Shown piece after piece: positions 46,469 through 54,789 of a DNA stretch of 64,000 bases. The position numbers were made by a program, and so were the translations under genes. The stretch comes from Bhargavaea sp. CC-171006 (lineage in GTDB: Bacteria > Bacillota > Bacilli > Bacillales_A > Planococcaceae). How positions within the stretch are numbered: position 1 is the first letter of the stretch; the number at the start of each line of letters is the position of its first letter. The notes beneath the pieces are model-generated. The model did not search any database, had not been told where the DNA came from, and saw only the letters and a list, made by a program, of their open reading frames with translations. The stretch lies in contig NZ_QUZH01000004.1 in NCBI RefSeq assembly GCF_009761675.1, forward strand, positions 124,001-188,000. Reading direction: 5' to 3'.

Positions 46469-47302
46469 TCAATACAGTTTTCCTGAAATACTGTCGGATA
46501 CTTCCCTCTTTACCCGTTCTGCTTCCTCGTAATTGTTCATCGTCAGTCCGGTGCAGATCAGGTCGACCAAGTACAGCTGTGCCACCTTCGAGACGAGAGA
46601 TCCGCTGTCCAGCGGGCTTTCCTTGGCGGACGTCAGCAGGATATGGTCGGCGTACTTGGTCAGAGGAGATTTTACGTAGTTCGTCAAGGCGATGACAGTC
46701 GCCTTTTTCTCCTTGGCGACACGGACCGCATCGACAATGTCCTTCGTTCCGCCTGTGAGGCTGATCGCGATCACCACGGATTTCTCGTTAAGAGAAGCGG
46801 CGCGCATCATCTGGAAGTGGGAATCTGTCACGACACTCGTGTGCTTCCCGATCCTCATCAGGCGGTGCTGCATGTCCAGCCCCGCGATTCCGGACGAACC
46901 GATGCCGAAGATGACCACATCATCCGATCGGTCGATCGCCCCTATGCTCGCGGACAGTTCGTCCTGAACGACGACATCATGTGTATCCCGGATCGCCTGG
47001 ACCATATTTTCCCGGATCCGTTCAAGATAGGTTTCACCCTGGTCGGTGCCGGCTTCGGCGATTTCCCTGGCGAACAGAAACTTGAAGTCCTGGAAGCCTT
47101 TGTACCCCAGCTTCCTCAGAAAACGGAGTGCCGTCGCCTCGGCCACACCACTCGCCTCCGAGAATTCTGTCAGGGAATGATAGATCACCTGTTCAGGGTG
47201 CTCAAGAATATAGGCATAGATTTTCTGCTCGGACTTGGTGAATTGGTGTTTGTGCTGTTCCATGACCACGGACGGCCTCACATTGCTGAGCGGACTGTTC
47301 AT
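46469..47302 (-). CDS. MurR/RpiR family transcriptional regulator
   Basis: 277 residues: N-terminal HTH_6 (about 10-85; FTKSEQKIYAYILEHPEQVIYHSLTEFSEASGVAEATALRFLRKLG, core SGVAEATALRFLRKLGYKGF) and a C-terminal SIS sugar-phosphate domain (VVIFGIGSSGIAGLDMQHRLMRIG). Probably senses N-acetylmannosamine-6-phosphate or GlcNAc-6-phosphate and represses this operon, as NanR-type RpiR proteins do. 11 bases after the kinase gene. Confidence 0.92.
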   Translation of the reverse strand: MNSPLSNVRPSVVMEQHKHQFTKSEQKIYAYILEHPEQVIYHSLTEFSEASGVAEATALRFLRKLGYKGFQDFKFLFAREIAEAGTDQGETYLERIRENMVQAIRDTHDVVVQDELSASIGAIDRSDDVVIFGIGSSGIAGLDMQHRLMRIGKHTSVVTDSHFQMMRAASLNEKSVVIAISLTGGTKDIVDAVRVAKEKKATVIALTNYVKSPLTKYADHILLTSAKESPLDSGSLVSKVAQLYLVDLICTGLTMNNYEEAERVKREVSDSISGKLY

Positions 47303-47313
47303 CCCGTTACCCC

Positions 47314-48222
47314 CTATCCATTTTTCCGGCTTTCCATGAAATGATGGGCCGCTCCAAGCAGATTTGCCCGGTTGCCCTGCTCCGCCAAGCGGACTTCAAG
47401 TGATTTGCGGTGGTTCGGCATGACCTTCTCGCGGAGGGATTCTTCAATCGCGCTCCTTAGGATCTCACCCTGTTCAGAAACGCCTCCGCCGATGATGATG
47501 CATTCGGGATTAAAAGAATGGACAAGGGACTGGAGACCTGTCGCAATATCGTCCACCCAGCGCCCGAAAATTTCAAGCGCCCGCTCTTCTCCGTCCTTGA
47601 CCAGCTCGAAGAACGCCTCCAGATCCGGCTCACCGTCATAAGCATCCCGGATCAGCGCAATCAGGGCGGAAGCCGATGCGTACTGTTCATAGCAGCCGCT
47701 GTTACCGCAAGTGCACGGCTTCCCGCCCGGATACAGCGAGATGTGACCGATTTCGCCCGCAGAAAATGCAGAGCCCGTGAAAAGATGGCCATCCAAAAAT
47801 AGCGCCCCTCCGATTCCGGTTCCGATCGTCATGCAGACAAAGTTCCTTACGCCCCGGCCGGCCCCTTTCCAGTGTTCGCCGAGCGCCGTGCAGTTCACGT
47901 CATTCTCGACCGTGACCGGCAGCCCCGTATGCCGGCTGACCCGCTCCGCGACTGGCGTGCCTGTATAACCCGGAATGTTGTCCGTGGCGAACACGACCGA
48001 GCCGTTCCGGTTGTCGATCTGCCCAGCAGAGCTGATTGCGATTCCTTCTATATCAAAGTGTTCCCGGAGACCGTCGGAGATTTCGCAAACTTTCTCAACG
48101 ACCGCGTCTCCCCCACGCCTCGCCTCCGTCGGCACGGAACCATGGTGGATCAGTTCACCCGATCCGCTGAGGATCCCGTATTTGATGGATGTCCCGCCGA
48201 TATCAATGACGCCAAGCATCAT
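47314..48222 (-). CDS. nanK: ROK family sugar kinase, probable N-acetylmannosamine kinase
   Basis: 302 residues. LGVIDIGGTSIKYGIL at 3-18 (phosphate loop), VENDVNCTALGEHWKGAG near 102-119, MTIGTGIGGALFLDG and the ROK zinc site GHISLYPGGKPCTCGNSGCYEQYAS (core CTCGNSGCYEQ). In this operon the expected reaction is ATP-dependent phosphorylation of N-acetylmannosamine to the 6-phosphate, between NanA and NanE; sequence alone would also allow a glucokinase. Confidence 0.88.
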   Translation of the reverse strand: MMLGVIDIGGTSIKYGILSGSGELIHHGSVPTEARRGGDAVVEKVCEISDGLREHFDIEGIAISSAGQIDNRNGSVVFATDNIPGYTGTPVAERVSRHTGLPVTVENDVNCTALGEHWKGAGRGVRNFVCMTIGTGIGGALFLDGHLFTGSAFSAGEIGHISLYPGGKPCTCGNSGCYEQYASASALIALIRDAYDGEPDLEAFFELVKDGEERALEIFGRWVDDIATGLQSLVHSFNPECIIIGGGVSEQGEILRSAIEESLREKVMPNHRKSLEVRLAEQGNRANLLGAAHHFMESRKNG

Positions 48223-48276
48223 GATCTTCCCTCATTTCTACTTCTATTGTTATTCTCAATTCTCCCGTTGTCCATT

Positions 48277-48313
48277 GAAAAAGAGAAAAACCCATGACAG
48301 GTTTTTCTCTTTC
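48277..48313. terminator. Hairpin after the flavoprotein gene inside the sialic acid operon
   Basis: A 13-bp stem AAAGAGAAAAACC/GGTTTTTCTCTTT. It lies between the flavoprotein stop and the kinase start on the minus strand, so it probably reduces expression of the downstream kinase, regulator and nagA. Confidence 0.8.
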
Positions 48314-48328
48314 TCTGCCTTTCGGCTG

Positions 48329-50020
48329 TCATTCATTCAGGAATTCAAGATTCGGCTGCCCTTCCGGATCGGCCGAGACGAAAAGGCGTCGGCTAAACGC
48401 CAGGTCTTCATCCGGATGATCTTCCCGGTAGTGTGCGCCCCTGCTTTCCTTCCGCTCCAGCATCGCCAGCAGCAGGACTTGGGAAAGCTTCAGGAAATTC
48501 CGGGCTTTGAACGCCAGCTGCCGTTTTTCCGGCCGGCTAAAGAGCAGCGGAAGGTCCACCGTATCTTCCAGCCTGCGGATTTCGTCCAGCGCACCGGTCA
48601 ATCCATTTTCAGAGCGGACGACATTGGCATGGTACCAGAGGATTTCCCGGATCTCTTCGGTCGCTGTCCTTGCCCGTTCCGCCGCAAATTCCACGTCCGA
48701 ATCAGCAGCCGGAGCCGGATTGCCGAACATCTCGGACAGGCGATCGGAGGCTTGTTTCTCGTCCGCGACACCAAGCTTCACACCGCCGATATAATCGGAA
48801 CAGTGTTTGGCAGCCCGTTTCCCGAACACCATGCAGGCGCCCGTGGAGTTGCCTCCGAGCCGGTTCGCCCCTTCGATGTTGCAGGAAAGCTCGCCGATGA
48901 CGTACAGACCGTCTACGCCCGTCCGCCCGTGGGGATCGATAAAGACCCCGCCGTTGCTGGCATGGGCAAACGGAGCGATGCGGATCTCATCTTCCGCCAA
49001 ATTGACATTGCGCTCCTTCAGCCAGTCCAGATAAACGGTATAGAACTCTTCCTTATTCTCATAGATAGACGGGTCGAACAGCAGCCGGAACCCTTCCTCG
49101 TTACCGGTTTCGGTGATCCGCTTCATCATGGCGATATCGAAATACCTGGATTCCAGGGAATGCGTGAACGGTCCGTGTGTGCTCCGTACGTCCAGACACT
49201 CCCGGAGGCTAAGCCCTTCCGGCAACAGAGGCCGTAGCATGCTTTTGCCGTCTCCGTCCACGATATCTTCACAATACGCGAGGGTGTGTTCACCAAATAG
49301 CGTCTTATATTTTGGAGACGTGATGCCCGGGATGAACTGGATGAACTCCATATTCACCAGGCGGGCCCCCGCCTCAAGTGCGAGGACATGCCCCGAGCCG
49401 TCCACATCATTCGGGTTCAGGTTGTGCTTGTAGATCGAACCGAACCCGCCGGTCGCAACGATCGCTGCCTTGCACCGGACAAGCACGAGCTCGTGATTTT
49501 CATCCAAGAGCACAGCGCCTGTCACCCGGCCGCCTTCCTTGATCAGGGTCAGGATGACCGTCTTTTCCATGACGGAGAGTGTGTCATAGCGTGCGAAGAT
49601 TTCGTTGACCTTCCGTCGGATGCGGTCCCAGTCACTCAGCAGGTAGATATTGCGGGCATTCGGCGCAAAGCACGCCTTCCGCTCTCCCTCCAGCTTTTTC
49701 GCATCGACCCCGATATCCTGATATTCCTTGACCCGCTCGGGAATCTCCCGGACATACACTTCCGCCAGGTCCTGCCTGTGCATGCCCCGGCTCATTTCTT
49801 CGATGTCTTCCAGAAACGTCTGCTCGTCTTCCTGATCTTTTGTCACCTGGGTGCCGAGGGAGGCTTTCAGCGGATAGAAACTGGAGCCGGACGCGATTTT
49901 CATCTTCGTCACCAAGAGCACCCGGTGTCCGAGGTCCGAAAGTTCCTTGGCCGACTTGATGCCCGCAAGGCCGCTGCCCGCGACAAGAACGTCCGTTTCG
50001 ACCGTTTTCTTGATCTCCAT
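48329..50020 (-). CDS. FAD-dependent oxidoreductase (fumarate reductase/aspartate oxidase-like flavoprotein)
   Basis: About 563 residues from ATG 50020 (an upstream in-frame ATG at 50047 is possible). FAD motif DVLVAGSGLAGIKSAKELSDLGHRVLLVTK (core VLVAGSGLAGIKSA), ASGSSFYPLKASLGTQV where SdhA-type proteins have their Ser-Ser/Gly loop, and the C-terminal FAD clamp GLYVIGELSCNIEGANRLGGNS. The C-terminal helical domain of SdhA/NadB type is present. It is neither normal for fumarate reductase (no iron-sulfur partner gene) nor for NadB. It lies between the sialic acid symporter and the kinase, so a role on an oxidised or modified sialic acid is possible. Function unknown. Confidence 0.82.
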   Translation of the reverse strand: MEIKKTVETDVLVAGSGLAGIKSAKELSDLGHRVLLVTKMKIASGSSFYPLKASLGTQVTKDQEDEQTFLEDIEEMSRGMHRQDLAEVYVREIPERVKEYQDIGVDAKKLEGERKACFAPNARNIYLLSDWDRIRRKVNEIFARYDTLSVMEKTVILTLIKEGGRVTGAVLLDENHELVLVRCKAAIVATGGFGSIYKHNLNPNDVDGSGHVLALEAGARLVNMEFIQFIPGITSPKYKTLFGEHTLAYCEDIVDGDGKSMLRPLLPEGLSLRECLDVRSTHGPFTHSLESRYFDIAMMKRITETGNEEGFRLLFDPSIYENKEEFYTVYLDWLKERNVNLAEDEIRIAPFAHASNGGVFIDPHGRTGVDGLYVIGELSCNIEGANRLGGNSTGACMVFGKRAAKHCSDYIGGVKLGVADEKQASDRLSEMFGNPAPAADSDVEFAAERARTATEEIREILWYHANVVRSENGLTGALDEIRRLEDTVDLPLLFSRPEKRQLAFKARNFLKLSQVLLLAMLERKESRGAHYREDHPDEDLAFSRRLFVSADPEGQPNLEFLNE

Positions 50021-50053
50021 CCTGTTCACCGTCCCTTCAACATTCATACTTAA

Positions 50054-51547
50054 TCAGTTGACCGCTTTATCGTAATACGTCATCTCTCCGTCTTCGGCCT
50101 TGCTTTTCTCTTTAAACAGCAGGCTGAAGCCATAGCCGAAGATCAGTGAAGCGACCAGGTTGATGATCGAATACGCCCAGAGAGTAATGTCCGTGAAGTA
50201 AGAAATGTAAATCGCAAGTACCGTTGTTGCAACAAAACCAAGCAGTGCACCTTTTGCATTGGCCTTCTTTGTCATAACGCCGAGCGTGAACGTACCGCCG
50301 ATGATTCCAAGTGCAAGGCCCATCAGGCCGTTGAACCATTCGTAAGCCGAGCTGACATCAGAGTAGGCAAGCACGATGGCAAACGCGATTGAGAAGACCC
50401 CGACAAGCGCCGAGACGACACGCGCGATCTTCGTGCTTGTTTCATCACTCATGCCCGGCTTGAAGACGTTCTGTATATCGAGAGTCCAGCTGGTCGCGAC
50501 ACTGTTCAGGCCAGTCGACAGCGTTGACTGGCCGGCTGCGAACAGGCCGGCGATCAGGAGGCCGGAAATTCCGGCAGGCAGTTCGCTGACGATATAATTC
50601 GCAAAGATCAGGTCACCCTTGCCGTCCGGCATGGCGCCGCTCTGCTGGGTGTAGAACGTGTAGAGTGCTGTCCCGATAAAGAAGAACAGAGTGGCCGTAC
50701 CAAGGGACAGGAAGCCGTTCAGATACGTCATCTTGTTCATCTCTTTAGTGTCGTTTGTCGTCAGGTAGCGCTGGACCATGTCCTGGCTCGAGATGTATGA
50801 GAACGCCGTCGAGAGACCTGCACCGAAGATCAGGAGCAGGATGCTGTTGTTGACGAAATTCGGATCGAACAGCGGCATGTCCGTGAAGAACTTGCCGTTA
50901 TCAGTGCCGGTTTTGAAAACCTCTCCCATCCCGCCGTCGATCGAGAAGAGCAGGAAGATCAGGGCGAAAATACCTCCCCCGATCAGGACAACCCCCTGGA
51001 TGAAGTCGGTCCAGAGTACGGACTTGATCCCTCCGAACGCGGAGTAAATCGTCGCAATGACACCCATGAACAGGATGATCAGGACGGTATTGATACCGGT
51101 GACTGCGCTTAATGCGATGGCCGGCAGGTACATGATGATCGACATCCGGCCGATCTGATAGACGATGAAGAGCACGCTGCCGATCATCCGCATCTTCACA
51201 TCAAACCGGCGCTCCAGATATTCATATGCCGTGTCGAGGTTCAGCTTCCGGTAGACCGGAAGGAAGAAATAAATCGCGATCGGTACGGCGATGAACAGGC
51301 CGAGCTGTGCGAACCAAAGCTCCCAGGATCCGAGATAGGAGTTTCCTGCAAGTGACAGGAACGAAATCGGGCTGAGCAACGTAGCAAACAAACTGACGGA
51401 TGTGACCCACCATGGGATCGATCCGTCCCCCTTGAAGAACTCTTTCCCCTGCATCTCCTTTTTTGCGACGGCAATCCCCACATAAAGGATGAACAGCAGG
51501 TAAGCGAACAAAATCACATAGTCTATAACTGCAAATGTACCACCCAT
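50054..51547 (-). CDS. Sodium:solute symporter, probable sialic acid transporter
   Basis: 497 residues, about thirteen membrane helices. SSS family motifs: YVGIAVAKKEMQGKEFFKGDGSIPWW (core KEFFKGDGSIPWW), SLFATLLSPISFLSLAGNSY, YEYLERRFDVKMRM, GIKSVLWTDFIQGVVL and AGQSTLSTGLNSVATSW. Close to the SiaT/NanT-type SSS carriers of Gram-positive sialic acid loci, and flanked by nanA. ATG at 51547. It brings N-acetylneuraminate in with Na+. Confidence 0.9.
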   Translation of the reverse strand: MGGTFAVIDYVILFAYLLFILYVGIAVAKKEMQGKEFFKGDGSIPWWVTSVSLFATLLSPISFLSLAGNSYLGSWELWFAQLGLFIAVPIAIYFFLPVYRKLNLDTAYEYLERRFDVKMRMIGSVLFIVYQIGRMSIIMYLPAIALSAVTGINTVLIILFMGVIATIYSAFGGIKSVLWTDFIQGVVLIGGGIFALIFLLFSIDGGMGEVFKTGTDNGKFFTDMPLFDPNFVNNSILLLIFGAGLSTAFSYISSQDMVQRYLTTNDTKEMNKMTYLNGFLSLGTATLFFFIGTALYTFYTQQSGAMPDGKGDLIFANYIVSELPAGISGLLIAGLFAAGQSTLSTGLNSVATSWTLDIQNVFKPGMSDETSTKIARVVSALVGVFSIAFAIVLAYSDVSSAYEWFNGLMGLALGIIGGTFTLGVMTKKANAKGALLGFVATTVLAIYISYFTDITLWAYSIINLVASLIFGYGFSLLFKEKSKAEDGEMTYYDKAVN

Positions 51548-51567
51548 ACGATTTCCCCCTTAGCCGA

Positions 51568-52434
51568 TCAGCAGTATTTCGCTGCCATCGCTTTCGCGTT
51601 TTCGACTTTGTCTTCTGTCAGGCGCTTCATCGGCTTTCTGCAGTAGCCGGCGTCGACGCCTTGGGCTTTCAGGATTTCTTTGATTGTCTGGTAGAGGCCG
51701 TTCGCAAGAATTTCCGCGATCAGATCATTCGTCACTTTCTGGACTTCGCGGGCTTCATCGATCCGGCTTTCCTTCGCAAGCGTGTAAATCTGCTTGGCAC
51801 GCTGTCCGTTGACGTTGAATGTGCTGCCGATTGCGCCGTCCACATTAAGGACTGCGGCAGAAAGCAGCATTTCATCAAAACCGGAATAGATTAGCTTGTC
51901 CGGGAACGCATGACGGATGCGCTCAAGAAGGAAGAAGTCCGGTGCCGTGAACTTCACGCCGATGACTTTTTCATTCTCGAACAGTTCCGCGAATTGCTCG
52001 AGGTCCATGCTGACGCCTGTGAGCGCAGGAATCGAGTAGATGATCATCTTGTTGTCGACGCTTTCAAGGATGGTGTTGTAGTAGTCTTTGACTTCCTCGA
52101 AATCGAAGCGGTAATAAAACGGTGTGACCGCGGAAAGCGCATTATAGCCGAGATCAGTTGCGAATTGTGCCAGCTCGACCGCTTCGTCGATATCAAGAGC
52201 GCCGATCTGGGCGATCAGCTTGACCTCGTCCTTCACCTCATCCTTGACGATTTCGAACACTTTCTTTTTCTGGTCCGCCGACATCAGGAAGTTCTCTCCG
52301 GAACTGCCGTTTACATATAGGCCGTCCACTTTCTGAACATCGATATTGTGGCGCACGATTTCGCGCAGCCCCTTTTCATTTACCTTGCCATTCTCATCAA
52401 ACGAGCAGATCAGTGCCGTAAAAATTCCGTTCAT
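51568..52434 (-). CDS. nanA: N-acetylneuraminate lyase
   Basis: 288 residues, TIM-barrel aldolase. Splits N-acetylneuraminate to N-acetylmannosamine and pyruvate. Seen: GLYVNGSSGENFLMSADQKK (the GSSGE pyruvate carboxylate loop near 42-46), the tyrosine in NKMIIYSIPALTGV, and the Schiff-base lysine in VIGVKFTAPDFF (about residue 160). Family length. Second gene after nanE; ATG at 52434 with GGAAGGTG upstream. Confidence 0.95.
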   Translation of the reverse strand: MNGIFTALICSFDENGKVNEKGLREIVRHNIDVQKVDGLYVNGSSGENFLMSADQKKKVFEIVKDEVKDEVKLIAQIGALDIDEAVELAQFATDLGYNALSAVTPFYYRFDFEEVKDYYNTILESVDNKMIIYSIPALTGVSMDLEQFAELFENEKVIGVKFTAPDFFLLERIRHAFPDKLIYSGFDEMLLSAAVLNVDGAIGSTFNVNGQRAKQIYTLAKESRIDEAREVQKVTNDLIAEILANGLYQTIKEILKAQGVDAGYCRKPMKRLTEDKVENAKAMAAKYC

Positions 52435-52468
52435 ATTCTCACCTTCCGATTATGTATTGGGATTGTCT

Positions 52469-53149
52469 TCACGCATGCCCATCCATGGCATCCGCAAATT
52501 TCTTCGTAATCAGCTGGGGCCGGGTGATCGCTCCGCCGACCACTACCGCATGGGCGCCGATCTGGAGTGCCTTCCGTGCTTTTTCCGGTGTGTCGATATT
52601 GCCTTCCGCGATGACGGGAACCGACACACGGGAGACGACTTCCTCCAGTGCCTCAAGCGGCACATGACCTTCCGTGTAAGGGGTGTAGCCGACGAGTGTC
52701 GTCGCGACGATATCGACGCCCGCCCGCTCCGCCTCGACCGCTTCATCCGCGCTCGAGCAGTCAGCCATGAATAGCTGGTCAGGGAAGCGTGTTTTAACTT
52801 CTGCGAAAAATTCCCCGAATGTCTTTCCGTCCGGACGCGTCCTGTCCGTTGCATCGAATGCGATCACATCTGCGCCTTCCTCAACAAGTTCGGCGACTTC
52901 CTTGATCGTCGGCGTGATAAACACCGGATGATCTCCGTAGTTGTTCTTGATGATGCCGATCAGCGGAAGATCCACTTCCTTTTTGATCGCCCGGATATCC
53001 TTGACCGTGTTGGCCCGGATACCTGCGGCACCGCCGACTTTGGCCGCCAAAGCCATTTTGCCCATGATATAGGAATCATGGAGCGGCTCATCCTCGAGCG
53101 CCTGGCAAGAGACGATCAGCCGGCCCTTCAGCCTTTCCAAAATATCCAT
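52469..53149 (-). CDS. nanE: N-acetylmannosamine-6-phosphate 2-epimerase
   Basis: 226 residues from ATG 53149, 7 bases after AGGAG; the frame extends upstream but without a site. TIM barrel: [40 protein letters not shown] (cores [11 protein letters not shown] and [11 protein letters not shown]), [25 protein letters not shown] and [19 protein letters not shown]. Converts ManNAc-6-P to GlcNAc-6-P. First gene of the sialic acid operon, behind the CcpA-regulated promoter. Confidence 0.95.
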   Translation of the reverse strand: MDILERLKGRLIVSCQALEDEPLHDSYIMGKMALAAKVGGAAGIRANTVKDIRAIKKEVDLPLIGIIKNNYGDHPVFITPTIKEVAELVEEGADVIAFDATDRTRPDGKTFGEFFAEVKTRFPDQLFMADCSSADEAVEAERAGVDIVATTLVGYTPYTEGHVPLEALEEVVSRVSVPVIAEGNIDTPEKARKALQIGAHAVVVGGAITRPQLITKKFADAMDGHA

Positions 53150-53213
53150 TCTGATTCTCCTACCTTCATCTTCAACACATTGATGCCGCCAGATTTCGAA
53201 ATAAGCAGCCAAT

Positions 53214-53264
53214 AGTAAACGATTTCACGAGAAAAATATATCACTTTTGATAATTGGTTGTCAA
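53214..53264 (-). promoter_or_regulatory. Sialic acid operon promoter with cre site
   Basis: Minus strand TTGACA, 18-base spacer, TATATT (53259-53264 and 53235-53240). Directly downstream at 53214-53227 is the cre match TGAAATCGTTTACT. GTTGTCA and TGACAAC (arms about 16 bases apart, overlapping the -35 box) may be the RpiR-type operator. Confidence 0.85.
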
Positions 53265-53325
53265 AATTAAATATTCATATGACAACTAATAGCCATAAAT
53301 AGCAGGATCAATCATTCCACTCATG

Positions 53326-53350
53326 AAAAAAAGACTCTCTGAAGAGAGCC
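53326..53350 (-). terminator. Terminator downstream of the DASS-type carrier gene
   Basis: Stem GACTCTCT/AGAGAG-C with a 2-base loop and a T run on the minus strand. Confidence 0.85.
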
Positions 53351-53364
53351 TAAAGGACGATGAA

Positions 53365-54732
53365 TCACCACCAGACAAGTGCGCTGAAGAGGATCAGCAA
53401 TGTCCAGATCAGCATGGAAGGAAGCCCAATCTTCAGCAGGTCACGCTCGGAGAAATACTGATAAGAAAACGAAATCAGGTGTACCGGCGACTGGATGATG
53501 AACAGGAATCCCGGAATACTTGCCAGAAAAACCGCCATGGCAACCCCCATCGCCGTATCTCCCGGAAGCGATTGCCCCACTGTGATAGCAAGGGGAAGCA
53601 TAATGGTGAGCAATCCAAGAATATTGACGAAAATCAGGCGGAGCAACATCGTCAGTAACACCATCAATATGAAGATGAGCAACTTCGATTGGCCGCCCAG
53701 CAGGTTGACGAGCAGATCGGACACCAATTGCAGAGTCCCCGTTTCGATCAGCATTTGAGAGACCATGATTGTCGCTGCAAAAAAAAGCATCATGTCCCAA
53801 TCAATTCGGGTCCGGGCCTCTTCCCAATCCCAGACCCCGATTGCAGGCAACAAGGTCAGGACGGCTCCCAGCAGGCCGACAAGAGGAATCGAGACTCCAT
53901 GCAAGGGCTGCGCAACCCACAGCACTAATGTCAGGCTGATGATGATCATCATCTTCCATTCCCGAGAGGTTAACCTGCCCTTTTCAGCGGCCTTACGGTC
54001 AATGATCTCCATCAATTTTCGGCGATCAACTTTTTCCGGCGGGAATAAGACCATTGCCAAGATCCAAAGTAAGAACAGAAAAAGCAGAACAGGAAGGGAA
54101 AATGCCCACAACCATGACAAGTAATCGAAGCTTGCTCCCTGCTTCTCTATTAATCCAAAAGCGTAGATAGTTGAACTGGCACCGGTAGCCACGAGCGCAC
54201 CGGAAATAGGCACGATATAGGTGAGTCCGATAAACATCGATTTACTGGTATTCCTCATGTCTGCAATCGGATCCATGCTTTTCAGGATACTGTTGTATAC
54301 CGAAGCGGCCAGACTGGCTTTTCCGACGTTTGAAGGCAGAACAACAGAAAGAATCGCGGTCAGAACAAAAGAAATCAGAATGAGCAGGCGGCTGGACCCC
54401 CTTGACCAGCCCAATACAAAGAGAGAGACTCTCGCTGCCAACCCTGTAGAAATGAATGCTCCGGAGAGAAAAAAGGTTGAAAACATCAGCCAGACAATAG
54501 GTGAAGCAAAATAAGATAAAGTTTTTTCATACGAGAAAAAGTGAAGCGACAAAATCAAGATCAGATTCAGTGCCGAAAGGGCGAGCGGAAATACCCGGCC
54601 AATCCATAGAATTTGTACAATAACCAGTACGACCAGGGCTTTGAGTTCGGCCGGAAACGGTGCATAATCCGGTATAAAGACGACGTAAAACAGCAATGCC
54701 AAAATAAACAAACTGGTCTTCCTTGTTTTCAT
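53365..54732 (-). CDS. Divalent anion:sodium symporter-like (DASS/SLC13-type) carrier
   Basis: 455 residues from ATG 54732; the frame runs upstream into the tcuA terminator, so the inner start with AGGAAGAGTGG is preferred. About twelve membrane helices; VVLPSNVGKASLAASVYN and AVMLPLA-like LTIMLPLAITVGQSLPG (core SNVGKAS) match the SLC13/CitMHS-like superfamily where SNT motifs bind dicarboxylates; here one motif reads SNVGK. Probably transports a di- or tricarboxylate, consistent with the tcu genes beside it. Confidence 0.82.
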   Translation of the reverse strand: MKTRKTSLFILALLFYVVFIPDYAPFPAELKALVVLVIVQILWIGRVFPLALSALNLILILSLHFFSYEKTLSYFASPIVWLMFSTFFLSGAFISTGLAARVSLFVLGWSRGSSRLLILISFVLTAILSVVLPSNVGKASLAASVYNSILKSMDPIADMRNTSKSMFIGLTYIVPISGALVATGASSTIYAFGLIEKQGASFDYLSWLWAFSLPVLLFLFLLWILAMVLFPPEKVDRRKLMEIIDRKAAEKGRLTSREWKMMIIISLTLVLWVAQPLHGVSIPLVGLLGAVLTLLPAIGVWDWEEARTRIDWDMMLFFAATIMVSQMLIETGTLQLVSDLLVNLLGGQSKLLIFILMVLLTMLLRLIFVNILGLLTIMLPLAITVGQSLPGDTAMGVAMAVFLASIPGFLFIIQSPVHLISFSYQYFSERDLLKIGLPSMLIWTLLILFSALVWW

Positions 54733-54757
54733 TGAATCAGCCACTCTTCCTGAAGCA

Positions 54758-54786
54758 GAAAAGCCGCCAATCTGCATGGCGGCTTC
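54758..54786 (-). terminator. Terminator downstream of tcuA
   Basis: Stem AAGCCGCCA/TGGCGGCTT followed by TTTTC on the minus strand. Confidence 0.88.
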
Positions 54787-54789
54787 TGG

